DNA of 64,000 nt from Corallococcus sp. EGB (GTDB taxonomy: Bacteria; Myxococcota; Myxococcia; Myxococcales; Myxococcaceae): positions 1,178,001 to 1,242,000 of the forward strand of contig NZ_CP079946.1 of assembly GCF_019968905.1 (NCBI RefSeq), in the 5' to 3' direction. Made by a program: the position numbers and the translations under genes. The notes beneath the pieces were generated by a model. The model worked only from the letters and a program-made list of their open reading frames with translations. It did not search any database and had not been told where the DNA came from. Positions within the stretch are counted from its first letter, which is position 1; each line of letters opens with the position of its first letter. This document shows positions 18,071 through 27,381 of the stretch, piece after piece.

Positions 18071-19759
18071 CTACTCGCGAGCGGCGAGCGGCGCGGGAAC
18101 GGAGGGGCGGGCCGCGGCGGCGGTGGAGGGCAGCGACATCACCTCCACGCGCAGCTGGGCGTCCTTCGCCGGGGTGGCGCCCGGAGCGCCCACGCTGGCG
18201 CGCGCCACGTAGCGGTCCGTGGACGGAGCGATGCGGTCCAGGAAGGGCTGCGGCATCAGGCCCATCACCGCCACCAGCACGATGAAGGGGGCCACGGTGA
18301 GCATCTCGCGCACGTTCATGTCGCGCAGGTGCTGGTTCTCCCGGTGCGTGATGCTGCCGAAGAACACCTTCTGCACCATCCACAGCATGTACGCCGCGCC
18401 CAGGATGACGCCCAGCGTGGCGAACGCGCCGAAGCCCAGGCCCAGGCTGCTCTTGAACGTGCCCATCAGCACCAGGAACTCGCCGATGAAGCCGTTGGTG
18501 CCCGGCACCGCCACCGACGAGAAGGTGATGATGACGAACGCCGCGGTGAACACCGGCATCACCTTGGCGATGCCGCCGTAGTCCGACATCAGGCGCGTGT
18601 GGCGGCGCTCATAGAGGAAGCCGAACAGGAGGAACAGCGCGCCCGTGGAGATGCCGTGGTTGAGCATCTGGTACGCGCTGCCCGTGGCGCCCTCGCCGGT
18701 GACGGCGAGCAGGCCCAGCATGCAGTAGCCCAGGTGGCTGACGGACGAGTACGCGATGAGCTTCTTGATGTCCCGCTGCGCCAGGCACATCAGCGCGCCG
18801 TACACGATGCCAATCACCGCCAGCACCGCGAGGAACGGACGGGCCGCGTGCGCCGCCACCGGGAAGAGCGGAATCGCGAAGCGCCAGAAGCCGTAGGTGC
18901 CCATCTTCAGCATCACGCCGGCCAGGATCATGGAGCCCGCCACCGGCGCCTGCACGTGCGCGTCCGGCAACCAGGTGTGCACCGGCCACATGGGGACCTT
19001 GATGGCGAACGCCAGCGCGAACGCGGCGAACATCCACGGCCCGTAGGTGTGCAGCGTGGCGGCCAGCCCCGTGAGCGACGCGCAGTCGCCCGCCGCCCCG
19101 TTGGTGCACGCGGCCAGCTGCTGGTTGGCGGCGAGCAGGTTGTTGTAGAGCTGCCCGTAGTCGAACGAGCGCGTCCCCGCCGGACCGCTGATGAAGTACA
19201 CGGCCACGATGGCCACCAGCATCAGCAGCGAGCCGACCAGCGTGTAGAGGAAGAACTTCACCGCCGCCATGCGGCGATCCTCGGCGCCCCACACACCCAC
19301 CATCAGGTACATGGGGATGAGCATGGCCTCGAAGAAGATGTAGAAGAGCAGGACGTCCATGGACGCCAGCGCGCCCAGCATCGTCGTCTGGAGCACCAGC
19401 AGCGCCAGGTGGAACTCCTTGATGCGGTGCTGGATGTACGTGGTGGAGGCGAGCACCACCAGCGGGCCCAGGAACACCGTCAGGAGCAGCAGGCTCACCG
19501 CCAGGCCGTCCACGCCCAGGTGGTAGCTCATCCCGAACTGCTGGAACCACGGGACGCGGTACTCCATCTGGAACTCGGCGCCGGACGGGTCGAAGCGGAA
19601 GTACGCCCAGACGCCGAACGCGAGGTCCAGCAGCATGCCCACGAAGGTGATGGCGCGGACCTGGCCATGCTCGCTGGCAGGCAGCATCAGCACCAGCGCC
19701 GCGAAGACGAGCGGCAGGTAGATGACGACGTTCAACAGGTGGGTGTCGAAGAAGCTCAT
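18071..19759 (-). CDS. nuoM: NADH-quinone oxidoreductase subunit M
   Basis: Second antiporter-like pump subunit, 562 residues, slightly longer than usual because of a hydrophilic insertion (about residues 190-235, containing LLAANQQLAACTNG) and an extended C-terminal tail. The conserved segments MWPVHTWLPDAHVQAP and AYSSVSHLGYC mark the family. Start overlaps the nuoL stop by 4 bases. Confidence 0.95.
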   Translation of the reverse strand: MSFFDTHLLNVVIYLPLVFAALVLMLPASEHGQVRAITFVGMLLDLAFGVWAYFRFDPSGAEFQMEYRVPWFQQFGMSYHLGVDGLAVSLLLLTVFLGPLVVLASTTYIQHRIKEFHLALLVLQTTMLGALASMDVLLFYIFFEAMLIPMYLMVGVWGAEDRRMAAVKFFLYTLVGSLLMLVAIVAVYFISGPAGTRSFDYGQLYNNLLAANQQLAACTNGAAGDCASLTGLAATLHTYGPWMFAAFALAFAIKVPMWPVHTWLPDAHVQAPVAGSMILAGVMLKMGTYGFWRFAIPLFPVAAHAARPFLAVLAVIGIVYGALMCLAQRDIKKLIAYSSVSHLGYCMLGLLAVTGEGATGSAYQMLNHGISTGALFLLFGFLYERRHTRLMSDYGGIAKVMPVFTAAFVIITFSSVAVPGTNGFIGEFLVLMGTFKSSLGLGFGAFATLGVILGAAYMLWMVQKVFFGSITHRENQHLRDMNVREMLTVAPFIVLVAVMGLMPQPFLDRIAPSTDRYVARASVGAPGATPAKDAQLRVEVMSLPSTAAAARPSVPAPLAARE

Positions 19760-21981
19760 GAAAGCACCTGCACGAGGGCGTAGACCGCGCCGCTCAGGAT
19801 GGCGAGCGCCATGATGGCGGCGTAGGTCTGGGCGTCGCCCGTCTGGAGCCGGCGCAGCCCGAGGCCCACCTTCTCCGTGACGTACGCGGTGCCGCGCACC
19901 AGCACCGTGTCGATGACGAGCGCGTCCACCACGCGGAAGAGGACGTAGGCCACGAACTTCACCGGCCGGATGAGGATGAACTCGTAGAGCTCATCCACGT
20001 AGAACTTGTTCTGCGCCGTGCGGCGCACCGCGCGCGCGAACGCCGGCACGGGCTGGCCCACCCGCGAGGGGAAGAACTTCAGGTAGGCGAACGCCGCCGC
20101 CGCGCCGCCCGCGAGCGCCCACATCCACGCGAAGACGTAGTCCCCGACGGACGGCGAGCTGGTGTCCAGGTGCACCGTCTCCGCCACGCGGGCCACCGTC
20201 TCCGCCGGGCGCAGCACCGGGGACAGGAAGTTCTCGAACACCGGCTGCGTCCCGCCGCCCGGGCGGGGCATCAGGGGCAGGGCGTAGACGAAGGTCACGA
20301 AGGCCAGGAACGCCAGGATGACCAGCGGCAGCGTCATGTGCCACGAGCTCTCGTGCGCGTGCGCCAGCTTCGCCTCCGGGGACCGCTTGCCCGTGAAGGT
20401 CAGCAGGTAGACGCGCGACATGTAGAACGCCGTGGACGCGGTGATGAGCAGGCCCATCACGTAGACGAAGGTGGAGACCCACTCCAGCCCGTGCAGGTGG
20501 TTGTGGTGCACGCCGTGGAAGATGGCGTCCTTGGAGAAGAAGCCGGACATGAGGGGGAAGATGCCCGTGATGGCCAGCGTGGAGACGAGGAACGTGGCGT
20601 GCGTCCACTTCATCTCCTTCCACAGTCCGCCCAGCTTCTTGATGTCCGTCTCGTCCCCGTTGCCGTGCATCACGCTGCCGGCGCCCAGGAAGAGGCAGGC
20701 CTTGAAGAACGCGTGCGTCATCAGGTGCATCTCGGCGGCCCAGAAGACGCCCATGCCCACGCCCATGAACATGATGCCCAGCTGGGACACCGTGGAGTAG
20801 GCGAGCACCTTCTTGATGTCGTCCTGCGCGAAGGCGATGAGCGCCGCCAGGAGCGACGTGAGCGCGCCCACGATGGCGATGGTCGCCATGGCGGTGGGGG
20901 AGAGCACGAGCAGCGAGCTCATGCGGCAGAAGAGGTACACGCCCGCGGTCACCATCGTGGCGGCGTGGATGAGCGCGGACACCGGCGTCGGGCCGGCCAT
21001 CGCGTCCGGCAGCCACACGTACAGCGGCAGCTGCGCGCTCTTGCCCGCGGCGCCCAGGAGGAACAGCAGCAGCGCCGTGGTCATCACGCCGCCGAAGGTG
21101 TAGCCGGCCAGCGGCCCGGACTCGATGGGCGTGGCCAGGGACACCGAGCCGCCCGTGCCCTCCGGCAGGGCCAGGGCCATCTTCTCCAGGCCCTTGAAGG
21201 TGACGGGGCCCTTCTGGGAGAGGCCCAGCGCGTAGCGGTCCCGGCTGCTGCCCGCGGCGTTGTAGTCGCGCGGATCCGCCTGGCGGTTGAAGGCGCCCAC
21301 CGTGAGGATGAGCAGGAACGTGGCGATGAGGAACGCGAAGTCACCGATGCGGTTGGTGACGAACGCCTTGCGGCCCGCCCACGCCTTCGCGCTGTCCGTG
21401 TACCAGAAGCCGATGAGCAGGTAGCTGGCCATGCCGACGCCCTCCCAGCCCACGAAGAGCAGGACCAGGTTGTCGGCCATCACCAGCGTGAGCATCGCGG
21501 CGACGAAGAGGTTCAGGTACGCGAAGAAGCGCCAGTACCCGTCGTCGTGCTCCATGTAGCTGGTGGAGTACAGGTGGATGAGGAAGCCGACGCCGGTGAT
21601 GATGAGCAGCAGGATGCCGGACAGGTGGTCCACCAGCAGGCCGAAGTTCACCCGGAAGTCACCGGCGGCGAACCACGTCCCGTAGTCGTGCGCGATGGCG
21701 TAGCGGATGGTGTCCCGCTCGATGCCGAACGGGTTGGCCATGCTCACCACGCGGCCGCCCGCCGCGTCGCTGGTGGCCCAGAAGGCGAGCACGCTCAGCA
21801 CGAAGGCGCCGGCGATGGCGGAGCACGCCACCAGGTGCACGTTGGCCCGGCCCAGCCACTTGCCGAACACGCCGCACACGAACGCGCCCAGAAGAGGCAG
21901 CAGGATGATCAACCCCAGCGAGGGCGAGAACACCTCCGGGGGGATGGGTGCCGTTCTGAAGAATTCGACGATTCCGTCCAT
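19756..21981 (-). CDS. nuoL: NADH-quinone oxidoreductase subunit L
   Basis: Distal antiporter-like subunit with the long lateral helix, 741 residues against about 610 in E. coli. The excess comes from an insertion at about 225-300 (rich in Arg/Asp, then Gly) and a longer C-terminal part. Family segments are clear: LFVGWEGVGMASYLLIGFW, PLYVWLPDAMAGPTPVSALI, and AYSTVSQLGIM. Overlaps nuoM by 4 bases. Confidence 0.95.
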   Translation of the reverse strand: MDGIVEFFRTAPIPPEVFSPSLGLIILLPLLGAFVCGVFGKWLGRANVHLVACSAIAGAFVLSVLAFWATSDAAGGRVVSMANPFGIERDTIRYAIAHDYGTWFAAGDFRVNFGLLVDHLSGILLLIITGVGFLIHLYSTSYMEHDDGYWRFFAYLNLFVAAMLTLVMADNLVLLFVGWEGVGMASYLLIGFWYTDSAKAWAGRKAFVTNRIGDFAFLIATFLLILTVGAFNRQADPRDYNAAGSSRDRYALGLSQKGPVTFKGLEKMALALPEGTGGSVSLATPIESGPLAGYTFGGVMTTALLLFLLGAAGKSAQLPLYVWLPDAMAGPTPVSALIHAATMVTAGVYLFCRMSSLLVLSPTAMATIAIVGALTSLLAALIAFAQDDIKKVLAYSTVSQLGIMFMGVGMGVFWAAEMHLMTHAFFKACLFLGAGSVMHGNGDETDIKKLGGLWKEMKWTHATFLVSTLAITGIFPLMSGFFSKDAIFHGVHHNHLHGLEWVSTFVYVMGLLITASTAFYMSRVYLLTFTGKRSPEAKLAHAHESSWHMTLPLVILAFLAFVTFVYALPLMPRPGGGTQPVFENFLSPVLRPAETVARVAETVHLDTSSPSVGDYVFAWMWALAGGAAAAFAYLKFFPSRVGQPVPAFARAVRRTAQNKFYVDELYEFILIRPVKFVAYVLFRVVDALVIDTVLVRGTAYVTEKVGLGLRRLQTGDAQTYAAIMALAILSGAVYALVQVLS

Positions 21982-22006
21982 GGATGGGCTCAGGGGTGAC
22001 GGGGCG

Positions 22007-22309
22007 TTAGTGCTTCATCGTCCGGATGTCGTCGACGTTCACGGACCCGCGACTGCGGAAGACCGCGATGACGATGGCCAGACCGATGGCCGCTTCCGCG
22101 GCCGCCACGGCGATGACGAAGAAAGCGGAAACGTGCCCGGTGCCTTCACCGTGCATGCGCGCGAAGGCCAGGAACGTGAGGTTGACCGCGTTGAGCATCA
22201 GCTCCACGCACATGAAGACGACCAGCGCGTTGGTGCGCACCAGCACACCGAACATGCCCATGCAGAAGAGGGCCGCGGCCAGCAGGAGGTAGTAGGTGAT
22301 GGGGACCAT
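22007..22309 (-). CDS. nuoK: NADH-quinone oxidoreductase subunit K
   Basis: Small membrane subunit of complex I, 100 residues with three helices. The conserved glutamate in the second helix ([13 protein letters not shown]) and another in the third helix ([17 protein letters not shown]) are present. Lies 25 bases after nuoJ and before nuoL in the operon. Confidence 0.95.
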   Translation of the reverse strand: MVPITYYLLLAAALFCMGMFGVLVRTNALVVFMCVELMLNAVNLTFLAFARMHGEGTGHVSAFFVIAVAAAEAAIGLAIVIAVFRSRGSVNVDDIRTMKH

Positions 22310-22333
22310 TGGTTGTCCGGAAGGTCGCGAGGG

Positions 22334-22840
22334 TCAGATGCGGGACTTGGCCACCACCACCGCGCCCACCATGGCCACCAGCAGGAGCAGGCTGACCGCT
22401 TCGAAGGGCAGCAGCCAGGTGGTGAAGATGGTCTCGCCGATGGACGCCATGGTGCCGAACGCCGCCTGGCTCTTGGCGTCCAGCGCCGCGGGCTGCGCGT
22501 TCAGCCGGCCCAGCGTCACGCCCAGCACGGCCAGGAGGCCCAGCGCGGAGGCGCCGCCCAACAGCCGCGTCGCGGAAGGCTTCCCACGGTGGGGGGCGTC
22601 ACCCAGGTTGAGCAGCATGATGACGAAGAGGAAGAGCACCATGATGGCGCCCGCGTAGACGAGCACCTGCACGGCGGCCACCGTGTGCGCCCAGAGCAGC
22701 ACGTAGATGCCGGCCAGGAAGAAGAACGTCGACACCAGGGCCATGGCGGAGTTGATGGGGCTCCGCGCGGTGATGACCAGCCCCGCCGACAGCAGCGTCA
22801 TGACGGCGAAAACGCCGAAGAGGACCAATTCGATGTTCAA
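22334..22840 (-). CDS. nuoJ: NADH-quinone oxidoreductase subunit J
   Basis: Membrane subunit with five helices, 168 residues. It contains VQVLVYAGAIMVLFLFVIML (about 58-77), the signature helix of the family with its pi-bulge. Starts with TTG at 22840, overlapping the nuoF stop by 4 bases (TTGA), so translation is coupled. Its position directly after nuoF shows that nuoG, nuoH and nuoI are missing from this operon. Confidence 0.94.
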   Translation of the reverse strand: MNIELVLFGVFAVMTLLSAGLVITARSPINSAMALVSTFFFLAGIYVLLWAHTVAAVQVLVYAGAIMVLFLFVIMLLNLGDAPHRGKPSATRLLGGASALGLLAVLGVTLGRLNAQPAALDAKSQAAFGTMASIGETIFTTWLLPFEAVSLLLLVAMVGAVVVAKSRI

Positions 22841-24180
22841 GACCAGTCTCCGAAGGAACCCCAGGGGTGGTCACCGTACGGGCAGCGGTGCTCGCGCACG
22901 TGAGCCTCGAACTCGTCCCGGAACCGCATGAGGAAGGAGTGCGTGGGCAGCGCCGCCGCGTCGCCCAGCGCGCAGATGGTGTTGCCCAGGCCGATGGGCG
23001 GGTAGGGCGCGATGGAGGAGGCGACCCCGGACAGCAGGTCGATGTCGCTCATCTCCGCGCGGCCTTCCTCGATCTTGCGCAGCAGGCGCGTCTGCCAGGG
23101 CGTGCCCTCGCGGCACGGGGTGCACTGGCCGCAGGACTCTTCCGCGTAGAAGCGGGCCACGCGCCAGAGGCTGCGCACCATGCAGGTGGCGTCGTCCATC
23201 ACGATGACGCCGCCGGAGCCGGCCATCGTCTGCTTCATCTTCAGCGCCTCGAACTCCAGCGCCACGTCCAGCTCGTCCGCGCCCAGCACCGGCGCCGAGG
23301 AGCCGCCCGGGATGACCGCCTTGACCTTGCGGCCCTTGGGCATGCCCTGGCCGTACTTGTCGTCGTGGATCAGCTCCAGGATGGTGGTGTGCATCCCCAC
23401 CTCGTAGACGCCGGGGCGGTTCACGGAGCCGGACAGGCACACCAGGTGCGTGCCGCCGGACTTCTCCGTGCCCAGCTTCGCGTACCACTCCGCGCCCCGG
23501 GCGAGGATGGGCGGCACGCTGGCGAGCGTCTCCACGTTGTTCACCACCGTGGGGCTGCCGAACAGGCCCACCACCGCGGGGAAGGGGGGCTTCAGGCGGG
23601 GCCAGCCCTTCTTGCCCTCCAGGGACTCCAGGAGCGCCGTCTCCTCGCCGCAGATGTACGCACCGGCGCCGCGCACGAGGTAGCAGTTGAGCTCGTAGCC
23701 CTCCTTGCCCATCAGCGACTTGCCGAAGATGCCGGCCTTGTAGGCCTCATCGATGGCGGCCTGGGTGCGCTGCGCCTGGAACTTGAACTCGCCGCGCAGG
23801 TACACGTAGCAGGTGTGCACGCCCAGCGCGTACGACGCGATGGCGATGCCCTCCAGCATCATGTGCGGGTCGTTCTCCAGGATGTAGCGATCCTTGAAGG
23901 TGCCCGGCTCGGACTCGTCGCCGTTGACGGCCAGGTACTTGGGCTTGGGGCTGTCCTTGGGGACGAAGCTCCACTTCATGCCCGTGGGGAAGCCCGCGCC
24001 GCCGCGGCCGCGGAGGTTGGACTTCTTCACCTCGTCGATGATGGCGGCGGGCTCCATCGTGAGCGCGCGCTTGAGGCCGTCATAGCCGCCGCGCGAGCGG
24101 TAGCTGTCGAGGGTCCAGGACTGGGGCTTGCCCCAGGCCGCCGAGATGACGGGTTCGACCGCCTTTGCCGTAGAGGCCAT
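22837..24180 (-). CDS. nuoF: NADH-quinone oxidoreductase subunit F
   Basis: NADH- and FMN-binding subunit of complex I, 447 residues. The glycine-rich nucleotide site is NLRGRGGAGFPTGMKW, the FMN region is ICGEETALLESLEG, and the N3 [4Fe-4S] ligands are in SCGQCTPCREG plus a fourth Cys in NTICALGDAA. It follows nuoE by 40 bases. Cytoplasmic arm protein. Confidence 0.97.
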   Translation of the reverse strand: MASTAKAVEPVISAAWGKPQSWTLDSYRSRGGYDGLKRALTMEPAAIIDEVKKSNLRGRGGAGFPTGMKWSFVPKDSPKPKYLAVNGDESEPGTFKDRYILENDPHMMLEGIAIASYALGVHTCYVYLRGEFKFQAQRTQAAIDEAYKAGIFGKSLMGKEGYELNCYLVRGAGAYICGEETALLESLEGKKGWPRLKPPFPAVVGLFGSPTVVNNVETLASVPPILARGAEWYAKLGTEKSGGTHLVCLSGSVNRPGVYEVGMHTTILELIHDDKYGQGMPKGRKVKAVIPGGSSAPVLGADELDVALEFEALKMKQTMAGSGGVIVMDDATCMVRSLWRVARFYAEESCGQCTPCREGTPWQTRLLRKIEEGRAEMSDIDLLSGVASSIAPYPPIGLGNTICALGDAAALPTHSFLMRFRDEFEAHVREHRCPYGDHPWGSFGDWS

Positions 24181-24220
24181 GGATGAACGTCCTAGGAAAG
24201 CAAGGGGGAGGAGGGGCGGC

Positions 24221-24709
24221 TCACGTCAGCTTCGCCAGGATGGCGTCCAGCTTCGCCTGGTTCAGGCGCTCGTGGTGATCCTCGTTGATCTGCAGGCAGG
24301 GCGCCGTTCCGCAGGAGGCCAGGCACTCCGTCTCGCGCAGGGTGAACTTGTCGTTCGACTCCCCGGCGGTGAGGCCCAGCTTCTGCTCCAGGTACGCGAG
24401 CATCTTCTCCGCGCCCCACAGCGAGCAGGACAGGTTCGTGCAGACGTCGATGACGTACTTGCCCGGCTTCTTGAGGTGGTACATCACGTAGAAGCTGGCG
24501 ACCTCGTAGGCGCGCTCCGGCGTGACTTCCAGGTTCTTCGCCACCAGCCGCAGACCTTCAGGAGGCAACCACCCCTTGAGGTCCTGCAGCAGGCGCAGCG
24601 CGGGAAGCATGCCGGCGCTTTTGCGATCAGAGGGGTAGTGCGAGAGGATTTCCGCGATCCCCGCGTCGAACTTCTTCTGCTCTTCAGGAGTGAACAGGGG
24701 CTCCGCCAT
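24221..24709 (-). CDS. nuoE: NADH-quinone oxidoreductase subunit E
   Basis: [2Fe-2S] (N1a) subunit, 162 residues, thioredoxin-like fold. The four ligands are the pair in CTNLSC (about 91 and 96) and the pair in CLASC (about 131-135). First gene of the operon; the start at 24709 follows a plausible promoter. Confidence 0.96.
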   Translation of the reverse strand: MAEPLFTPEEQKKFDAGIAEILSHYPSDRKSAGMLPALRLLQDLKGWLPPEGLRLVAKNLEVTPERAYEVASFYVMYHLKKPGKYVIDVCTNLSCSLWGAEKMLAYLEQKLGLTAGESNDKFTLRETECLASCGTAPCLQINEDHHERLNQAKLDAILAKLT

Positions 24710-24719
24710 GGCGGGCCGG

Positions 24720-24749
24720 TACGTATTGCCGCAATGGCTTCGTTGTCAA
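24720..24749 (-). promoter_or_regulatory. Candidate housekeeping promoter of the nuo operon
   Basis: On the minus strand TTGACA (24744-24749) is followed after about 17 bases by ATACGT-like -10 sequence. The nuoE ATG follows about ten bases later, giving a short leader. Divergent gene starts at 24815. Confidence 0.45.
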
Positions 24750-24814
24750 CATAAACCCTCGGCGGTAGACTGGGCCGCCCTCAGCAAATTACCGAGCGAT
24801 TTCAACCCCTTGTT

Positions 24815-25567
24815 ATGAGCTTGGACCCTGCGGACCAGCGGCAGCACCCTCGTGTCCCCACCATCCTCCGGGTGGACTACGCCCACGGTCGGCCGCTGCG
24901 GGACGTGACGGAGAACCTCTCCGCCGGAGGGTTCTTCGTCCAGACCGAGCAGCTGTTCGCGGTGGGGGATGAGCTGCGGCTTGCTCTTTCTTTCCCGGGA
25001 CTGCTGGATCCGGTAGAAGTCGCGGGGACGGTGGCGTGGGTGCGCATCGCCGCCCCGGATCAGCCGGGTGGCGTGGGCATCCGTGTGGAGAGCGAGCAGG
25101 ACCGGCGGCGACTGGGTGACATCTTGAGTGCGGCGGGACCCAACGACAGCGCGGCGACCCCTTCCGAGCAGGACGGGTACCGTGTGCTCATCGTCGAGGA
25201 CAACCCCCACATCATCGAGATGTACAGCTACGTGCTGAAGAAGCTCGCGAGCAACGACCTGCACGGGAAGGTCCCGCTGGAGGTCCACTTCGCCCCGGAC
25301 GGCCACCACGCCCTCTTGCGGCTGCGCGAGGACCGCTTCAGCCTGGTGATGCTGGACCTCTACATGCCGGTGATGGACGGCTTCGCCCTGGTGGAGCGCA
25401 TCCGGGAGGAGGAGGAGCTCAAGGGCATCCCGGTCATCGCGATCTCCGCGGGCGGCAAGGAGGCCCAGGAGCGGGCGATGCAGCTGGGCGTGGACATCTA
25501 CCTGCGCAAGCCCGTGCGGTTCGTGGAAGTGCTGGAGACGGTGAAGCAGCTCTTGCGCATCCGGTAG
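24815..25567 (+). CDS. PilZ domain-response receiver protein
   Basis: A 250-residue two-domain protein: PilZ at about 8-108 (RQHPRVPTILR, then NLSAGGFFV, where a canonical PilZ would have DxSxxG), and a CheY-type receiver at about 122-250 with phospho-acceptor D181 and K232. PilZ domains bind cyclic di-GMP, but the N-for-D change weakens that expectation; many myxobacterial PilZ proteins are of this kind. There is no output domain, so it likely acts by protein contact. No kinase is adjacent. Confidence 0.88.
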   Translation: MSLDPADQRQHPRVPTILRVDYAHGRPLRDVTENLSAGGFFVQTEQLFAVGDELRLALSFPGLLDPVEVAGTVAWVRIAAPDQPGGVGIRVESEQDRRRLGDILSAAGPNDSAATPSEQDGYRVLIVEDNPHIIEMYSYVLKKLASNDLHGKVPLEVHFAPDGHHALLRLREDRFSLVMLDLYMPVMDGFALVERIREEEELKGIPVIAISAGGKEAQERAMQLGVDIYLRKPVRFVEVLETVKQLLRIR

Positions 25568-25645
25568 GGCCGCGGGGCCTGGCGCGGCTTCGACGCGCCG
25601 GACGTTGAAGCGCCGGGCGGGTGCCGCGTAGAGTCCCGCGCACCC

Positions 25646-27307
25646 ATGACGAAGCCCGCCATCCATCGTGACACCGTCAGTGGCGAGGCGCTGCTCATCC
25701 TGCAGAATCTGCGGGAGAACGGCCGCCTGGGACGCTCGAACAAGCTGGCTGACGTGAAGGCCGCCCTCGAACCGTCCGTCTCGCTGGAGTTCGACAGCTA
25801 CTTCTTCTTCCTGCGCAAGTTCCACTACATCGCCATGGACCGCGAGGCCCAGCTCAAGCTCACCGAACAGGGTGAGCGGGTGGTGGAGGGGGACCTGCAG
25901 GACCGGTTCGCGTCCGAGGTCGACGACTTCTTCGCGGATCAGCTCCTGCCGGCGGAGGACGCCACGCACATCGGCCGTCCGCTGGACGAGGACGAACCGA
26001 TGAGCGTCCCGCCGCCGCCGCCGGAGCTGCTCCTGGATGAGACGGAGGTGGACCCGTCCTCCTCGGCCGCGGCGGCAACCCCGGTCCCGGTGGCGCCGCC
26101 GCCCATGCCGCCGTCGCGCACGCAGCGCGTGGCGATGCCGGCGCTGGACCTGGCGCAGGCCGCGACGCAGATGCAGCCCGCGGCCCAGCCCGGGCCCATC
26201 GCGACGCCGCCGCCCCAGCCGGTGCGCGCGGAAGGTCCGGCGGAAGGACGCCGGGAGACCTTCATCGGGCTGCCGCCGGCGCCCGCGCCCCAGCCCGTGG
26301 TGACCGCGCCGGCTCCCAGCGCGTCCCAACCGCTCATCATCACCCCTCCGCTCGCCGCCGCGCCCGCTCCGATGCCCCCTCCCGCCACGCCCCCCGCTCC
26401 CGCAGCCCCGGTTCCCCACGCCGCCGCCGCAGCGGCCGCCGCGAAGGGCGCCAGCGACCTGGACCTGCGCTACCAGAAGTTCGACCCCATCGGTACGGGG
26501 CCGCTGGGGACGGTCTTCAAGGGCCGCTACAACGCCCTGGGGCTGGACATCTGCATCAAGGAGCTGAAGGACATCTTCGGCTACTTCTCCTTCCTGCAGC
26601 GCGGTGAGGTCCTCAAGCGCCTGAAGAAGGAGCTGTGCGCGCAGGCGCAGGTGCGCCACCCGGGCGTGGTGCAGGTCATCGACCAGAACGTGGACTCGGC
26701 TCGGCCCTACTTCGTGGTGGAGCTGATGCGCGGCAGCCTGAAGGAGCGGCTGGAGGCGTCCGGCGGCAAGGGCATTGACGTGCCGCACGCGCTGCGCACC
26801 TTCCTGCAGCTGGCGTACGGCCTGAAGGCCGCGCACGCCGCGGGGCTCACCCACCACAACATCAAGCCGGAGAACGTCCTCTTCGACGCCTACGGCAACG
26901 CGAAGCTCGCGGACTTCGGCATGAGCCGCGTGGTGGAGGTGGACGCCACCAAGGGCATGCCCCAGGTGTTCGTGGGCACGGGCGGCATGGTCTACATGGC
27001 GCCGGAGCTGATGAACAAGGGCGTCCAGGAGGCGGGCCCGGCCGCGGACGTGTACGCGCTGGGCATCCTGCTCTACGAGATGTTCACCGGGCAGATTCCG
27101 GGCCGCCGCTCGCCGCTGCCCTCGGAGGTGAACCCGGAGGCGCCCAGCGGGTTGGATCAGCTCTTCGACAAGGCCACGCAGGACCGGCGCGAGCAGCGCT
27201 ACCCGGACGTGGACGCGATGCTGGCGGACTTCTACAAGGCCTTCCCGGAGCGCGAGTACCTGGACCGCGGCGCGCTCATCCTGTCGTCGGATCCGCAGGA
27301 GTCGTAG
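25646..27307 (+). CDS. Serine/threonine kinase-like protein, probable pseudokinase
   Basis: 553 residues: an N-terminal globular region of unknown type (1-115), a Pro/Ala-rich linker (115-270), and a protein-kinase fold (about 275-540). The glycine loop (IGTGPLGTVFKG), the VAIK-like lysine K305 and DFG at D423 are present. The catalytic loop, however, reads HHNIKPEN: N405 replaces the catalytic aspartate. Loss of that residue usually abolishes phosphotransfer, so it may be a scaffold or ATP sensor. No transmembrane segment. Lies 78 bases after the PilZ-receiver gene and may share its transcript. Confidence 0.87.
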   Translation: MTKPAIHRDTVSGEALLILQNLRENGRLGRSNKLADVKAALEPSVSLEFDSYFFFLRKFHYIAMDREAQLKLTEQGERVVEGDLQDRFASEVDDFFADQLLPAEDATHIGRPLDEDEPMSVPPPPPELLLDETEVDPSSSAAAATPVPVAPPPMPPSRTQRVAMPALDLAQAATQMQPAAQPGPIATPPPQPVRAEGPAEGRRETFIGLPPAPAPQPVVTAPAPSASQPLIITPPLAAAPAPMPPPATPPAPAAPVPHAAAAAAAAKGASDLDLRYQKFDPIGTGPLGTVFKGRYNALGLDICIKELKDIFGYFSFLQRGEVLKRLKKELCAQAQVRHPGVVQVIDQNVDSARPYFVVELMRGSLKERLEASGGKGIDVPHALRTFLQLAYGLKAAHAAGLTHHNIKPENVLFDAYGNAKLADFGMSRVVEVDATKGMPQVFVGTGGMVYMAPELMNKGVQEAGPAADVYALGILLYEMFTGQIPGRRSPLPSEVNPEAPSGLDQLFDKATQDRREQRYPDVDAMLADFYKAFPEREYLDRGALILSSDPQES

Positions 27308-27381
27308 CGGTCGGCCGGGCAGGCGGGCCTCTTCGCGAGGCTCGCCCGTCCCCGCTTGGACCTGTCAGAGTGCGGCGCGTC

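Noticed and set aside
16541..19783. 1080-residue plus-strand ORF opposite nuoN and nuoM
   Set aside because: Composition almost entirely Arg, His, Gln, Glu; it mirrors the hydrophobic codons of the membrane subunits.
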